Source: Diphasiastrum complanatum (lineage: Eukaryota; Streptophyta; Lycopodiopsida; Lycopodiales; Lycopodiaceae). Taken from it: DNA of 64,000 bases. How positions within the stretch are numbered: position 1 is the first letter of the stretch; every line of letters begins with the position of its first letter. Below are positions 22,782 to 32,829 of this stretch, in pieces. The position numbers were made by a program, and so were the translations under genes. The notes beneath the pieces are model-generated. The model was given only the letters and a program-made list of their open reading frames with translations. It had not been told where the DNA came from and did no database searches. The DNA is taken from contig CM055100.1 in NCBI GenBank assembly GCA_029204225.1, forward strand, positions 1,586,587 to 1,650,586, written 5' to 3'.

Positions 22782-25700
22782 CTCCCTCTTCAACATTGGA
22801 TGCTAGTTTCAACATAGTCTTTGAGCACATTCCAAGATTAGATCTATGCATTAAATATAGGTCCTTTCCCAATGGTTTGGTGAAGATATCAGCCACACAC
22901 TCCTTTGAAGAGACATGTTGAAGCTCCACCTCTTTGGCAATGACTTGATCTCTCACAAAATGGTGAGCAATCTCAATGTGCTTGCTCCTTGCATGAAAAA
23001 CAGGATTGCTTGCCAAGCTTTGGGCTGAAAGGTTATCACAAAGTATGATTGGAGTCTTCTCTGGTTCCAGCAAGTGAAGATCCAATAACATCCTCTTGAT
23101 CCAAAGAATCTCCTTGGTGCATGTTGTTAATGCCTTGTACTCGGCTTCGGTGGAAGATAGAGAGATAGTTGGTTGCTTCTTTGATAGCCATGAGACCACT
23201 CCATCTCCAAGATAGATTGCAAAGGCACTTGTTGACTTCCTATCCATTTGATCACCTGCAAAATCTGAATCTGAAAATCCACAAAGGTTAGGTGTAGTAC
23301 CTCCATACAAGATGCCAAAATCTCTAGATCCCGAGATGTATCTAAGTACTCTCTTTCCTAGCTTCCAATGAGCCTCACTAGGATCTTGCATAAATTGACT
23401 TAGTTTACCAACCACAAAGCTTAGATCAGGTCTTGTGATGGTTAACCATATAAGAGATCCTATTAGCTTTCTATAGAGAGTAATGTCCTTGAAGGATCTT
23501 TCATTACTTCTTGTAGTTAGCTTTACATTTGATTCCATAGGAGTAGAAACAACTTTACAATCTTCCATATGAAACCTTTTTAGAATAGAGTTAACATACT
23601 TTTCTTGACATATGAATGTAGATTTAGAAGTTCTAATAATCTCTATTCCTAAGATATAATGAAGTTTACCAAGATCTTGAATTTCAAACTCTCTTTTGAG
23701 TGCCATCTTGATTTCATCTATATCTAGATTGTTACCACCACTTAAGATAATGTCATCAACATAGATCAAAAGTAAAGTGATATCATTTTCATTCAATCTA
23801 AAGTAGAGAGAATGATCATACTCACTCATAACAAAGTTTTGAGAAAGTAAGAAGGAATTGAGCTTAGCATACCAACTCCTTGGTGCTTGCTTTAGCCCAT
23901 ACAAACTCTTTTGGAGATAGCACACATGATTAGGCTCATCATGTGAAACATAGCCCTCGGGTTGCTCCATGTAAATATCTTCTTCAAGATCACCATTCAA
24001 GAAGGCATTAGTAACATCCATTTGCCACATATCCCAATCATAAAGAGTTGCAAGAGAGATTAGGATTCGAATAGTTACCATCTTTGCCACGGGTGCAAAG
24101 GTCTCATCATAGTCAATACCATATTCTTGAGCATACCCCTTTGCCACCAACCTTGCCTTGTACTTGTTGATTGATCCATCTTGATTTGTCTTGATCTTGA
24201 AGATCCACTTACAACCAATTGCCTTCTTGTCCTTTGGAAGCTTTACCAACCTCCATGTGTTGCTTTTGATGAGTGCTTGATGCTCATGATCCATGGCTTG
24301 GATCCATTCCTTCTTTTGAATTGCTTCACCTACACAAGTTGGTTCATCAAAAGAGGTAAGAAAAGCAAAGTTAGAGTTGTCCACCACTTGCTTTCCTTTT
24401 TCATCATAGGTTAGCCTTGATGGCTTAGCCCTTTGCCTTTGAGTCTTCCTTGAAGTTTGCTTTGGAGTGGCATCTCCATCTTCATCCAAGACATCTTGCA
24501 CATCATGATGATTAGTAGGCACATCAACATCAACATCAACAACATTGGAAACATTCTCTTCATGAAAGATGACATCCCTACTTATGACAACTTTCTTTGT
24601 AGAAGGAATGTACACTTTGTAAGCCTTGCTTACTTCACTATAGCCAACAAACACACCCTTCTTTGATGAAGGATCTTCTTTAGTTCTATCATCAAGTGTG
24701 ATATTGACAAAACATGTACATCCAAAGATCCTACAATGCTTGACACTCGGCCTTCTACCATAAAGAACCTCATGAGGAGTTTTACCATCCAAGGAAGCAC
24801 TTGTCCATCTATTACATAGATAGTTAGCACATGCTAAAGCTTCCCCCCAAAAAGACTTAGCAAGATTAGCATGTAGTCTCATTGCCTTGGCACATTCACA
24901 AAGGGTTCTATTCTTCCTCTCGGCCACTCCATTCTGTTGTGGAGTCCTAGGACTAGACATCTCCCTCTTAATCCCATGTGCTATACAAAAGTCTTTGAAC
25001 CTATTTGAGGTGTATTCCCCTCCATTATCAGATCTTAAGCATTTGATCTTTGTATTGAATTGGTTTTCCATTTCATTCTTGAACTTGACAAATGCAGCAA
25101 ACACTTCATCCTTACTTTTAAGAAGATAGATCCAAGTATACCTACTAAAGTCATCAATGAAAGTTGCATACATCTTTGCCCCACCATTGCTAGTTGTACT
25201 AGAAGAATGAATATCAGAATGCACAAGTTGAAAAGCTTCTTTAGATCTAGAAGTAGATCTAGAATAAGCAAGTCTATGAGATTTGGACAAGGCACAATGT
25301 TCACAAACACTATTGTTTGCAACAAGACTTTTAGGGAGACCAAGAACAAGCTCTTTCTTTGCCATTACCTCCAAAGATTTGAAGTTGGGATGGCCCAACC
25401 TCTTGTGCCAAACTTCTTGGTTTGTCAATTGCTCCCTAGCCATACATCCTTCATGATTAGAGATCACACATGCATCAAGCTTGAAAAGTTTACCATGCCT
25501 CCTACCTTGAGCAATCAAGGATCCACATTTACTTATCAAACATGCATCTCCAATGAACTCCACATCAAGTCCTTTGTCAATCATTTGACTTACACTAAGC
25601 AAATTCTTAGTGATTGAAGGAATGTACAAAACATTTTCAAGATTTGCTTTCCTATTTGTTGAAAGGGAAATAGGAATAGTGCCTATGCCTTTGATGTCAC

Positions 25701-26730
25701 ATTGACCATCATTTGCAGTGTAGATGATGTTACCTTCTCCCTCATAAGACAATAAGGATGTAAAGTATTCCTTATGTCTTGTCATGTGAGATGAGGCTCC
25801 ACTATCAATCCACCAAGGATCATTATCATCTATGTTGGCTAACAAACTTGAAGTCATAACAAGTGATTCACATGTGTTATGTTCTTCCTCATCTATTGTA
25901 AGATTTCCTTGCCTCTCTCCTTGCTCTCTTTTCTTCTTATAACATTCATTTGCAAAATGACCTTTTATCCCACAATAAAAGCACTTGAACTTTGACTTAT
26001 TGTTCTTAGTAGAAGAGGAAGAGGAAGAGTGATCATCATGATCAAAGTTACCACCTTTGGACCATTTCCCTTTGCCTTTACCTTTGCCCTTGAATTTGCC
26101 TTTTGTGAAGAAAGCCTCTTCACCTCCACCTTGCAAGGATGCACCATCAAGCTTTGATTGCAACCTATGTTCTTCAGCCAATAAGATTTCTTGCAAGTCA
26201 ACCACACTTGGCAAGACTCTTTGAATGGCAAAACTTTGCACAAGGTTAGCATGTTCATTTAGCAAACCATTCAACATAACTTGGACTATTTCACCATCTT
26301 TTATGTTCTCATCAATGCATGCTAAATCATCACTTAGGGACTTAACTCTCAAGATAAATGCATGAGCACTTTCACCCTCTCTTTGCCTACTAGAAAATAT
26401 TTGTCTCCTTAGGGTCAATACCCTAGATGTGGACTTTGATTCAAAGAGCTTCTTTAAGGCATTCCATGCCTCACTTGCACTTTGACACTTTCCAACTTCC
26501 TTGAGAAGTTCATTTGTAACATTCATTTTAATGATATGAAGAGCCCTTTTGGCCTTCTTATCAAACCTTTGTTGCTCTTGAAGTGTGAGAGGTCTCTCTT
26601 CAATTTCTGCAACTATGTCCATGAGTTCATTCAACTCAAGTAAGGACTCCATCCTCACTTTCCAAGTAGAGTAGTTTGATGAACTCAACCTTTCACTAGA
26701 CTCTAGCATGATCCCACCATTGGAAGCCAT
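22777..26730 (-). CDS. Copia gag-pol polyprotein, 1317 aa, intact
   Basis: Makes all proteins needed for copying through RNA. Gag (UBN2/DUF4219 type, about 1-240) begins MASNGGIMLESSERL and has a basic Gly/Lys stretch and zinc knuckle CFYCGIKGHFANEC near 250-263. The protease motif IDSGASSH is near 308. Integrase has its zinc finger at about 442-479 and catalytic D506, D568 and E604. RT spans about 830-1070 with D905 and the YVDD box at 990-993. RNase H covers about 1150-1290. The order gag-PR-IN-RT-RH is diagnostic of Ty1/Copia. The start is the first Met after a 1.2 kb leader. The frame has no defect. Its last codons translate the polypurine tract, and the TGA stop lies inside the 3' LTR. 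Confidence 0.97.
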   Translation of the reverse strand: MASNGGIMLESSERLSSSNYSTWKVRMESLLELNELMDIVAEIEERPLTLQEQQRFDKKAKRALHIIKMNVTNELLKEVGKCQSASEAWNALKKLFESKSTSRVLTLRRQIFSSRQREGESAHAFILRVKSLSDDLACIDENIKDGEIVQVMLNGLLNEHANLVQSFAIQRVLPSVVDLQEILLAEEHRLQSKLDGASLQGGGEEAFFTKGKFKGKGKGKGKWSKGGNFDHDDHSSSSSSTKNNKSKFKCFYCGIKGHFANECYKKKREQGERQGNLTIDEEEHNTCESLVMTSSLLANIDDNDPWWIDSGASSHMTRHKEYFTSLLSYEGEGNIIYTANDGQCDIKGIGTIPISLSTNRKANLENVLYIPSITKNLLSVSQMIDKGLDVEFIGDACLISKCGSLIAQGRRHGKLFKLDACVISNHEGCMAREQLTNQEVWHKRLGHPNFKSLEVMAKKELVLGLPKSLVANNSVCEHCALSKSHRLAYSRSTSRSKEAFQLVHSDIHSSSTTSNGGAKMYATFIDDFSRYTWIYLLKSKDEVFAAFVKFKNEMENQFNTKIKCLRSDNGGEYTSNRFKDFCIAHGIKREMSSPRTPQQNGVAERKNRTLCECAKAMRLHANLAKSFWGEALACANYLCNRWTSASLDGKTPHEVLYGRRPSVKHCRIFGCTCFVNITLDDRTKEDPSSKKGVFVGYSEVSKAYKVYIPSTKKVVISRDVIFHEENVSNVVDVDVDVPTNHHDVQDVLDEDGDATPKQTSRKTQRQRAKPSRLTYDEKGKQVVDNSNFAFLTSFDEPTCVGEAIQKKEWIQAMDHEHQALIKSNTWRLVKLPKDKKAIGCKWIFKIKTNQDGSINKYKARLVAKGYAQEYGIDYDETFAPVAKMVTIRILISLATLYDWDMWQMDVTNAFLNGDLEEDIYMEQPEGYVSHDEPNHVCYLQKSLYGLKQAPRSWYAKLNSFLLSQNFVMSEYDHSLYFRLNENDITLLLIYVDDIILSGGNNLDIDEIKMALKREFEIQDLGKLHYILGIEIIRTSKSTFICQEKYVNSILKRFHMEDCKVVSTPMESNVKLTTRSNERSFKDITLYRKLIGSLIWLTITRPDLSFVVGKLSQFMQDPSEAHWKLGKRVLRYISGSRDFGILYGGTTPNLCGFSDSDFAGDQMDRKSTSAFAIYLGDGVVSWLSKKQPTISLSSTEAEYKALTTCTKEILWIKRMLLDLHLLEPEKTPIILCDNLSAQSLASNPVFHARSKHIEIAHHFVRDQVIAKEVELQHVSSKECVADIFTKPLGKDLYLMHRSNLGMCSKTMLKLASNVEEGV
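22782..22791 (-). promoter_or_regulatory. Copia polypurine tract
   Basis: The reverse complement GAAGAGGGAG abuts the 3' LTR start TGTGAAAATTG. It is also translated as the polyprotein's terminal Glu-Glu-Gly-Val. Confidence 0.9.
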
Positions 26731-27890
26731 GATTCTAATGTTTCTTCAACTTTTAGGTTTTGTCCTAAAGCACTTAGCACTCACTTTTCTCTCAACAAAT
26801 GATAGATAAAGAGATCTATGAAGATTTAGGACCCTAAAACACTTCTATCTTGAACCTAGATGGTTTCCAAGCATAGAAAGGAAGATTGAAACACATGCAA
26901 CACTTTGCACACACTAAGAATGGATTACAAAATCAAACCAACCTGAACACACTCTTGCTTAAGCTCTCAAACTTTCCAGCAAGTGACCAAATCAAGTTAT
27001 GGTGTGAAGAGTTACTTGCATTCTTAGAAAATACCCAAAACTAGGATGCCAAGATTACCTAGTAATGAACAAACTTGATCAACATATGATCAACACACTA
27101 AGATATTGATTCAACCTGTAAAACCACATGTAAATCACACTTCTAAAAGTTTATAAACTCCAGCAAGTGATAAATACAAGATTTAGAGGTGAATGAATGA
27201 GCACACTTAGTGAATCACAAGACTAGCTTCACTATCTTGTCAAATCTTGGTGTTTAGATGTAGATCTAAGATCACTTCACATGAGAATGTTCCTCAACCT
27301 GTTAAGAACCTGAAAACACACTTGCATAATGGTTAACACCTTCCAGCAAATGCTCCAATCAAATTACATAAGGAGAGTTACTTACATGCTCAACAAAGTA
27401 CACCAAAATTTATGCCAAAATTGATGACAATCTTTACAATATGCTCTTCACAATGGAGCTTACAATATGTTCACCCAAAAAAGGGGATCTTTCATCCAAA
27501 TGGGAGCTTTGCTCAGCCTTTAGGAGAATTACAACTCACTCAAAAGAGCATTTGTCATCCACTTAAGGAGAAGTTTCATCCACTTAAGGAGAGTGTTCAT
27601 CCAAGAATGGAGATTGTCAACAATAGGATTGAAAAGAACATTGTTAGTATTGAATATGCACAAGCCTCACAATCACAAATGATTAGGTGTTATGATCTGA
27701 TCCAAAACAGTTTCTTTTCAGCCTCTGATCTTCAATAGACCTGAAATATGCTTTTGATCCACAAGTTCAACTCACAAAACAAAGGTTAGTAAGATTTGAT
27801 CAACAAAGCAATGCAAAATCATGCTAGAACTTGATCAAACATCCAAATATCACCAAAAATGGAATACTTACTGTAAATAGAAGCCAACCA
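26731..27890 (-). mobile_element. Copia 5' leader
   Basis: Untranslated leader between the primer site and gag. It contains two diverged internal copies of a block with AGTGATAAATACAAG-like and CAACCTGT(T)AA(G)AACC-like sequences (about 27100-27190 and 27230-27420), and several short GGATGAA-type repeats near 27490-27610. No defensible gene; the 108-codon + strand frame at 27412 is antisense. Confidence 0.8.
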
Positions 27891-27902
27891 GCTCTGATAC
27901 CA
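27891..27902 (-). promoter_or_regulatory. Copia primer-binding site, initiator tRNA-Met
   Basis: The reverse complement TGGTATCAGAGC directly follows the 5' LTR end ...TTTTTCACA. Confidence 0.95.
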
Positions 27903-28557
27903 TGTGAAAAATACAGATCCTAAGTGGATCTAAACTCCAAGATCATTGGCTTGAATGCTTGCACTCCAAACTACATAAGCTAGGAATTGGCAACACATTC
28001 TATGCTACCTAGAATGCAAAGAACTTGATCAAAAAGCATTTATCACAAATGGAAACTTCCATAAACATCAAGTGCGGCCCAAAATAGCATTATACAGTCC
28101 ATAATACATCAGCCTATCACTTTTGGAAAGCACCTAAGATCATACACAATAGCTTGAAGACAATACACACAACAATGCTCTCAATGGAGGAAGAAACAAT
28201 GACAATGATCTATTGATCTCAATGAAGCATACAAAAGGTTTCTCCAACCTGTTTTCCACGACTTCCCTACTATTTATGGATGAGGAAGATGACTCTCTCT
28301 CCTCTCTCTAGAAGGTACTTGACCCTAGATATTCCCTATATAGGAAAAATAGCTAAAAATGGCTTATATGACCAAAATACATCAAAATGGTCTCATTTTG
28401 AAGGGTATGAAGTTTGACACTTCATCATACTGAAAAAATACAGTAAATAAAAACATTGTGGCCTGGTTCACACGTGTGAAACTCCAGAACCAAAACTATT
28501 TACAATTTTAGCCAATTTAGGCCTCAAACTAGCTAGGAAATGTTGACAATTTTCACA
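27903..28557 (-). repeat. Copia 5' LTR
   Basis: 655 bp, TGTGAAAAATAC to ATTTTCACA, the promoter-bearing LTR of the intact Copia. Palindrome TTCACACGTGTGAA at 28467. Confidence 0.96.
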
Positions 28558-28562
28558 CTTAT
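28558..28562. repeat. Target-site duplication CTTAT (right)
   Basis: CTTAT directly after the LTR end ATTTTCACA. Matches 22134-22138. Confidence 0.95.
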
Positions 28563-29396
28563 TAAGCAACTCCAACTGGGATTTCCAAAGCTGATCTTGG
28601 GTGTCCTCAATCGGCTTTGACTCATGGTCAGGAGCACGTGGTGCTCGCCTTTCTCTAGATTCGTCAATATCTGATCCTTCGTCTTCTTCCTTAATGGAAT
28701 CAGACATAGCTAACTTTAGGCTCGTATATTCATCATTGGATTTAAGCTTGCATCTAATCCATCTTGGAAGGCCGACTAAGAGCCAGATGATGAGCATCTG
28801 TTCAGAGGGCTATTCTTGTACTTGACTTTTGAGACGTTTGAAATGCTCAATATAGTCTCGTACTCGTTCATCTTCTGTCATTTTGATATTACTTAGCTTG
28901 ACAAAAGGGCTTTCTATCAAGCGAAATGGCTTGAAGCGTTTGATAAAGGCCTCCTTCAAGAGTGACCAGTCACGTTTATCTTTACGATCAAGGTTAAAAG
29001 CCCATTCTCGTGTTCGATCGATCATGGCGTCGGGTGATGTCTCGCCATATACATCACATGCATTCTCAAAGATTTGCAAAAATCTTTGAGGGTCCGAACT
29101 ACCGTCAAACTTTGGTAGATCTAGATTGGGTGTACGTCTTTCAAGACGAGCTCCGTGGGTAGCAGGGACTCCATTAAGGTTGGTTCTGGCCTGTGAGGGG
29201 TCAGCAGCATAAAAATGGGGTCATGCACGTGAAGACTCGGCTCTATTAGGTTCTTGTCCATTGACCGGTTTGTGGATGGCTCTTGGAGTTCGACTCTCAT
29301 TCGGTAGAACCTATGACGTCTGATCTGTTCAGCTTCAGGGGACCTGATCTCATATGGATAATCGTCTGGGACTTGAGGATCATTTTGTTGGTCCAT
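28563..29396 (-). pseudogene. Gypsy gag, N-terminal part
   Basis: Minus strand, from MDQQNDPQVPDDYPYEI (29396) through frame-shifted text to the capsid-like segment 28810-29079 (DAMIDRTREWAFNLDRKDKR, then LLKEAFIKRFKP and RVRDYIEHFKRLKSQV, a retrotransposon gag core). An acidic tail follows (28468-28797) and enters the Copia LTR. It is the first half of the gag completed at 21645-22133. A frameshift near 29100 shows it was already decaying. Confidence 0.85.
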
Positions 29397-30490
29397 TAGG
29401 TACTGGGGTATGAGTTGCTGGTGTTTTTGGATTTTATAGGATTTTTGGTGTTTTCGATTCTTTCAGTTTTTCTGGTGTTTTTTGGATTTTTTAGGGTGTT
29501 GAAGGAAGTGAAGGTGGAGACTCAACATAAAAAGGGCTTTCTGTTGGTATGAGTGTTGTTTTTTGTAAAAAAATTGGTATTCATGCCTCCCTTTTTTTTT
29601 TTTTTTTTTTTTTTTTCAGTCTCGAAGGTGTTGGGAAAATGGTGGTTCGGTCGAAATGGCAATCAGAGGTGTTGATCAGAAGTTATGGTCCGGTTGAGAT
29701 CGGCTCGAACACTTCAGTCGAGACTTCAGTGGTACTTCGATCGAGATCTCAAGGAGCCCTTCGATCGAGACCTCAGGGAGCACTTCGGTCGAGACTCTAG
29801 CAATACTTCTGTCGAGATCTCAGGGAGCAGTTCGGTCGAGATCGCTCCGGTCGAGATCACTTCGGCTTCGGTCGAGGTCTGATCGAACACTTCGGTTGAG
29901 ACTTCAGTGAGCGCTTCGGTGGAGATTTCAGCGAGCACTTCGGCTGAGATTCCAGCGAGCGCTTCGGTTGAGATCTCAGCAAACACTTTGGTTGAGATTC
30001 CAGTGAGCGCTTTGGTCGAGATTTAAGATGGGCCTCCAGTTGAGTGTTTATTGAGGTCTCCGGTTGAGATCTGAAACTGGTGCTTCGGTTGAGATTTCAC
30101 AGAGAGCTCCGGTTGAGAATTGACAAAGGCCTCCGGTTGAGATTTTACAGAGAGCTCTGGTTGAAAATTGAAGCGTGAGCTCTGGTTGAGCTTTGAGCTG
30201 GAGCTCCGGTAGCTTGGGCTCCGGTTGAGATTTCAGCGTGCAGAACGGGAGGAGCGTGAGCTTCAATAGAATCGAATCCAGGTCTGTGAGTGTGTTTGTT
30301 GACAAGTGACTGGCGAGGCTAACAGCTCGTGGATTTGGGAATGATATAGCCAACGATGTGGCTCTGATCAGTGTGTAAAAACTCAGATTTGTTTAAAGAA
30401 TTGGAATGTTGTTGCAGGGATTTGAGCGTGGACAAGGTTGCGGGATTCTGATGTAGAAGTTGTTGGAGTTCAATGGGCAATGGTGTCAAA
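29397..30490 (-). mobile_element. Gypsy 5' leader with 24 bp tandem repeats
   Basis: Between the gag start and the 5' LTR. It holds a 25-base T run (29592-29616) and an array (about 29660-30240) of a CTTCGGTTGAGATTTCAGCG-type unit. From 29890 at least five units are exactly 24 bp each; flanking ones are more diverged. Being a multiple of three, the array is open on the minus strand as an (STEALAEI)-like peptide (29726-29986). Whether it is ever translated is unknown. A degenerate tRNA-Asp primer site (TGACACCATTGCC on the minus strand) lies at 30471-30488. Confidence 0.75.
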
Positions 30491-31620
30491 TGTTGACAGA
30501 TCCCCTGCTCCAAAGGACTTGTTGTTTACTCGTTTGTCTGATTCTTTCTATTTCTTCAGAACCGTTTCTGCCTGTTACCAGGCTTAAAGGCATTCGTTAG
30601 ATGCCTTCTTGATCTAACAATGCCAACCCAAGCAGAAGGGACAGAGTGTCGTTTAGTATTTTCTTTATGTCTTGCCTGTCAGAGGACAACTCAAAGACGT
30701 CACTCTTGAACGCACTTACATTCTACATGGATGCAAGCCAAGAACGCTCATTCACAGATCAGCATGCAAGCCAATGAACGTTCTACAGATTCTACAGCTA
30801 CCTACACTTAAAACGGACTGAAATCGGAGCCTGCACTACATTAACACTAAACTACCTTGCATAAATTGACAAAACAAGAACAAGAAACTAATCTATAGCA
30901 TGTTAGAAGTCCAAGAATCAAGAAACCAACTAGCCTTTTGATTCTTGGACATCCCAAGGAATTTGATTGTACAGAGATATGCAAGAATCACACCACAGAT
31001 CCAGCCTATTTAGTTTACTTGAATGCTGGCTCCTACATTAATCCACAAGAAAACAAGAAATCTAATCCACAACTAGGAAAGCAAGAAAACTAATCCACTC
31101 TAAATCCACAACCACACACAATATGAATGGAAGGGCATGATCATAGGGGCATCACTCAAGAAAACCATCATGATCAAGGAGCTTAGTGTAGCATCAAACT
31201 CATGCAAAATCTTCTTATTAAGCATGGAGTAGATACAATGCAAAAAGCTTCTCTTCACAAAGAGGGAGTCTCTTAAATAAGCAAGAGAGCTCCTTAGGTG
31301 GCATCCTAGTGGAATTTCCACATTTCACAAATTACAAGTGGAATAATGCTCTCCATGGTGGCTCACTCTACTTTCTTTAAGAGGGGTCTACTTGCATTTA
31401 TTACATTTGCTTAGAAATACTAGTTCCTACATGGTCATTCCATTTTCCGGGATTCACCATGAGGCTTACACAGTTCTTGCATGTCTTTTCCTAGCTAGTA
31501 TTTATCGGCTCTCAGTCTTCATTAGTCTCGTCTTCTCAGAGACCTCCTCGGTCTAAGGTGAGAGGTGCTCTTGAGTGGCTCTGTCCGAGTATCTTGGGGA
31601 TTCGTCAGAATCATCCAACA
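30491..31620 (-). repeat. Gypsy 5' LTR (copy 2), left arm of palindrome
   Basis: 1130 bp from TGTTGACAGATCC to ATCATCCAACA. Same family as 18162-19316 and inverted relative to 31672-32808. Confidence 0.9.
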
Positions 31621-31671
31621 TCGTCCAATATGAGTTGCAGTGGGTCCTGCAACACATTAGGGGTGGGATAA
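31621..31671 (+). mobile_element. Gypsy internal scrap with polypurine tract
   Basis: 51 bp that match, inverted, the sequence beside the 3' LTR at 19317-19370, ending in the purine tract TTAGGGGTGGGATAA before the next LTR. It is the spacer of the palindrome. Confidence 0.8.
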
Positions 31672-32808
31672 TGTTGGCTGATTCTGACGAATCCCCAAGA
31701 TACTCAGACAGAACAACTCAAGAGCACCTCTCACCTTAGACCGAGGAGGTCTTTGAGAAAACGAGACTAATGAAGACTGAGAGCCGAGAAATACTAGCTA
31801 GGAAAAGACATGCAAGAACTGTGTAAGCCTCATGGTGAATCCCGGAAAATGGAATGACCATGTAGGAACTAGTATTTCTAAGCAAATGTAATAAATGCAA
31901 GTAGACCCCTCTTAAAGAAAGTAGAGTGAGCCACCATGGAGAGCATTATTCCACTTGTAATTTGTGAAATGTGGAAATTCCACTAGGATGCCACCTAAGG
32001 AGCTCTCTTGCTTATTTAAGAGACTCTCTCTTTGTGAAGGGAAGCTTTTTGCATTGTATCTACTCCATGCTTAATAAGAAGATTTTGCATGAGTTTGATG
32101 CTACACTAAGCTCCTTGATCATGATGGTTTTCTTGAGTGATGCCCCTATGATCATGCCCTTCCATTCATATTGTGTGTGGTTGTGGATTTAGAGTGGATT
32201 AGTTTTCTTGCTTTCCTAGTTGTGGATTAGAATTCTTGTTTTCTTGTGGATTATTGTAGGAGCCAGCATTCAAGTAAACTAAATAGGCTGGATCTGTGGT
32301 GTGATTCTTGCATATCTCTGTACAATCCAGTTCTTGATGTTCTTGGGATGTCCAAGAATCAAAAGGCTGGCTGGTTTCTTGATTCTTGGACTTCTAACAT
32401 GTTGTAGATTAGTTTCTTGTTCTTGTTTTGTCAATTTATGCAAGGTAGTTTAGTGTTAATGTAGTGTAGGCTCTGATTTCAGTCCTTTTTAAGTGTAGGT
32501 AGCTGTAGAATCTATCGAACGTTCATTGGTTTGCATTCTGATCTGTAAATGAGCGTTCTTGGCTTGCATCCATGTAGAATGTAAGTGCGTTCAAGAATGA
32601 CGTCTCTGAGTTGTCCTCTGACAGGCAGGACATAAAGAAAATACTACAACGAAACTTTGTTTCCTTCTGCCTGGGTTGGCATCGTAAAATCAATCAAGAA
32701 ACCATCTAACGACTGCCATGAAGCTTGGTAACAGGCAGAAATGGTTCTATAAGCAAGAAGCAGAAAAGAAGTAAACAACAGGTCCTTTGGAGCAAGGGAT
32801 CTGTCAAG
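31672..32808 (+). repeat. Gypsy LTR (copy 3), right arm of palindrome
   Basis: Starts TGTTGGCTGATTC and ends near ATCTGTCAAGA. Preceded by a polypurine tract and followed by a perfect primer-binding site, so it has features of both a 3' and a 5' LTR. Confidence 0.88.
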
Positions 32809-32811
32809 ATT

Positions 32812-32829
32812 TGGCGCCGTTGCCGGGGA
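32812..32829 (+). promoter_or_regulatory. Primer-binding site, tRNA-Asp type
   Basis: TGGCGCCGTTGCCGGGGA is complementary to the 3' end of plant tRNA-Asp (from established knowledge of Gypsy primer sites). Copia homology starts immediately after it, so the Gypsy copy is truncated here. Confidence 0.85.

Larger units (their letters stand above)
22139..28557 (-). mobile_element. Complete Copia retrotransposon, apparently intact
   Basis: A 6419 bp minus-strand element with every expected part: two LTRs (655 and 643 bp) starting TG and ending CA, identical by eye except for one 12 bp indel, tRNA-Met primer site, a 1.2 kb leader, one uninterrupted 1317-codon gag-pol frame, a polypurine tract, and a perfect 5 bp target duplication. 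Near-identical LTRs and the open frame point to recent insertion. It sits inside a Gypsy gag. Older relatives lie at 4021-7841. Confidence 0.97.
18162..31620 (-). mobile_element. Gypsy element lacking pol, with a nested Copia
   Basis: Minus-strand Gypsy bounded by two LTRs of one family (18162-19316 and 30491-31620). In sense order: 5' LTR, degenerate tRNA-Asp primer site, repeat-bearing leader, gag (interrupted by a complete Copia at 22134-28562), an internal region without recognisable pol, polypurine tract, 3' LTR. Without the Copia it is about 7.0 kb. No matching target duplication flanks the pair: the right LTR abuts an inverted LTR, so the end is rearranged. A non-autonomous or internally deleted element is the best reading. 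Confidence 0.8.

Noticed and set aside
25060-25617. 185-codon + strand frame over the Copia
   Set aside because: Antisense shadow of the integrase/pre-integrase coding region.
27412-27738. 108-codon + strand ORF
   Set aside because: Antisense to the leader of the intact Copia; it reflects short leader repeats.
29690-30010. CRISPR-like or protein-coding repeat array
   Set aside because: Units are adjacent without spacers and lie in a retrotransposon leader; coding potential is open but unsupported.
18779-32192. 73-codon frame MEIPLGCHLRSS... present three times (18779, 31100, 31971)
   Set aside because: It occurs only because the three Gypsy LTRs share sequence; it lies in LTR DNA with no gene context.
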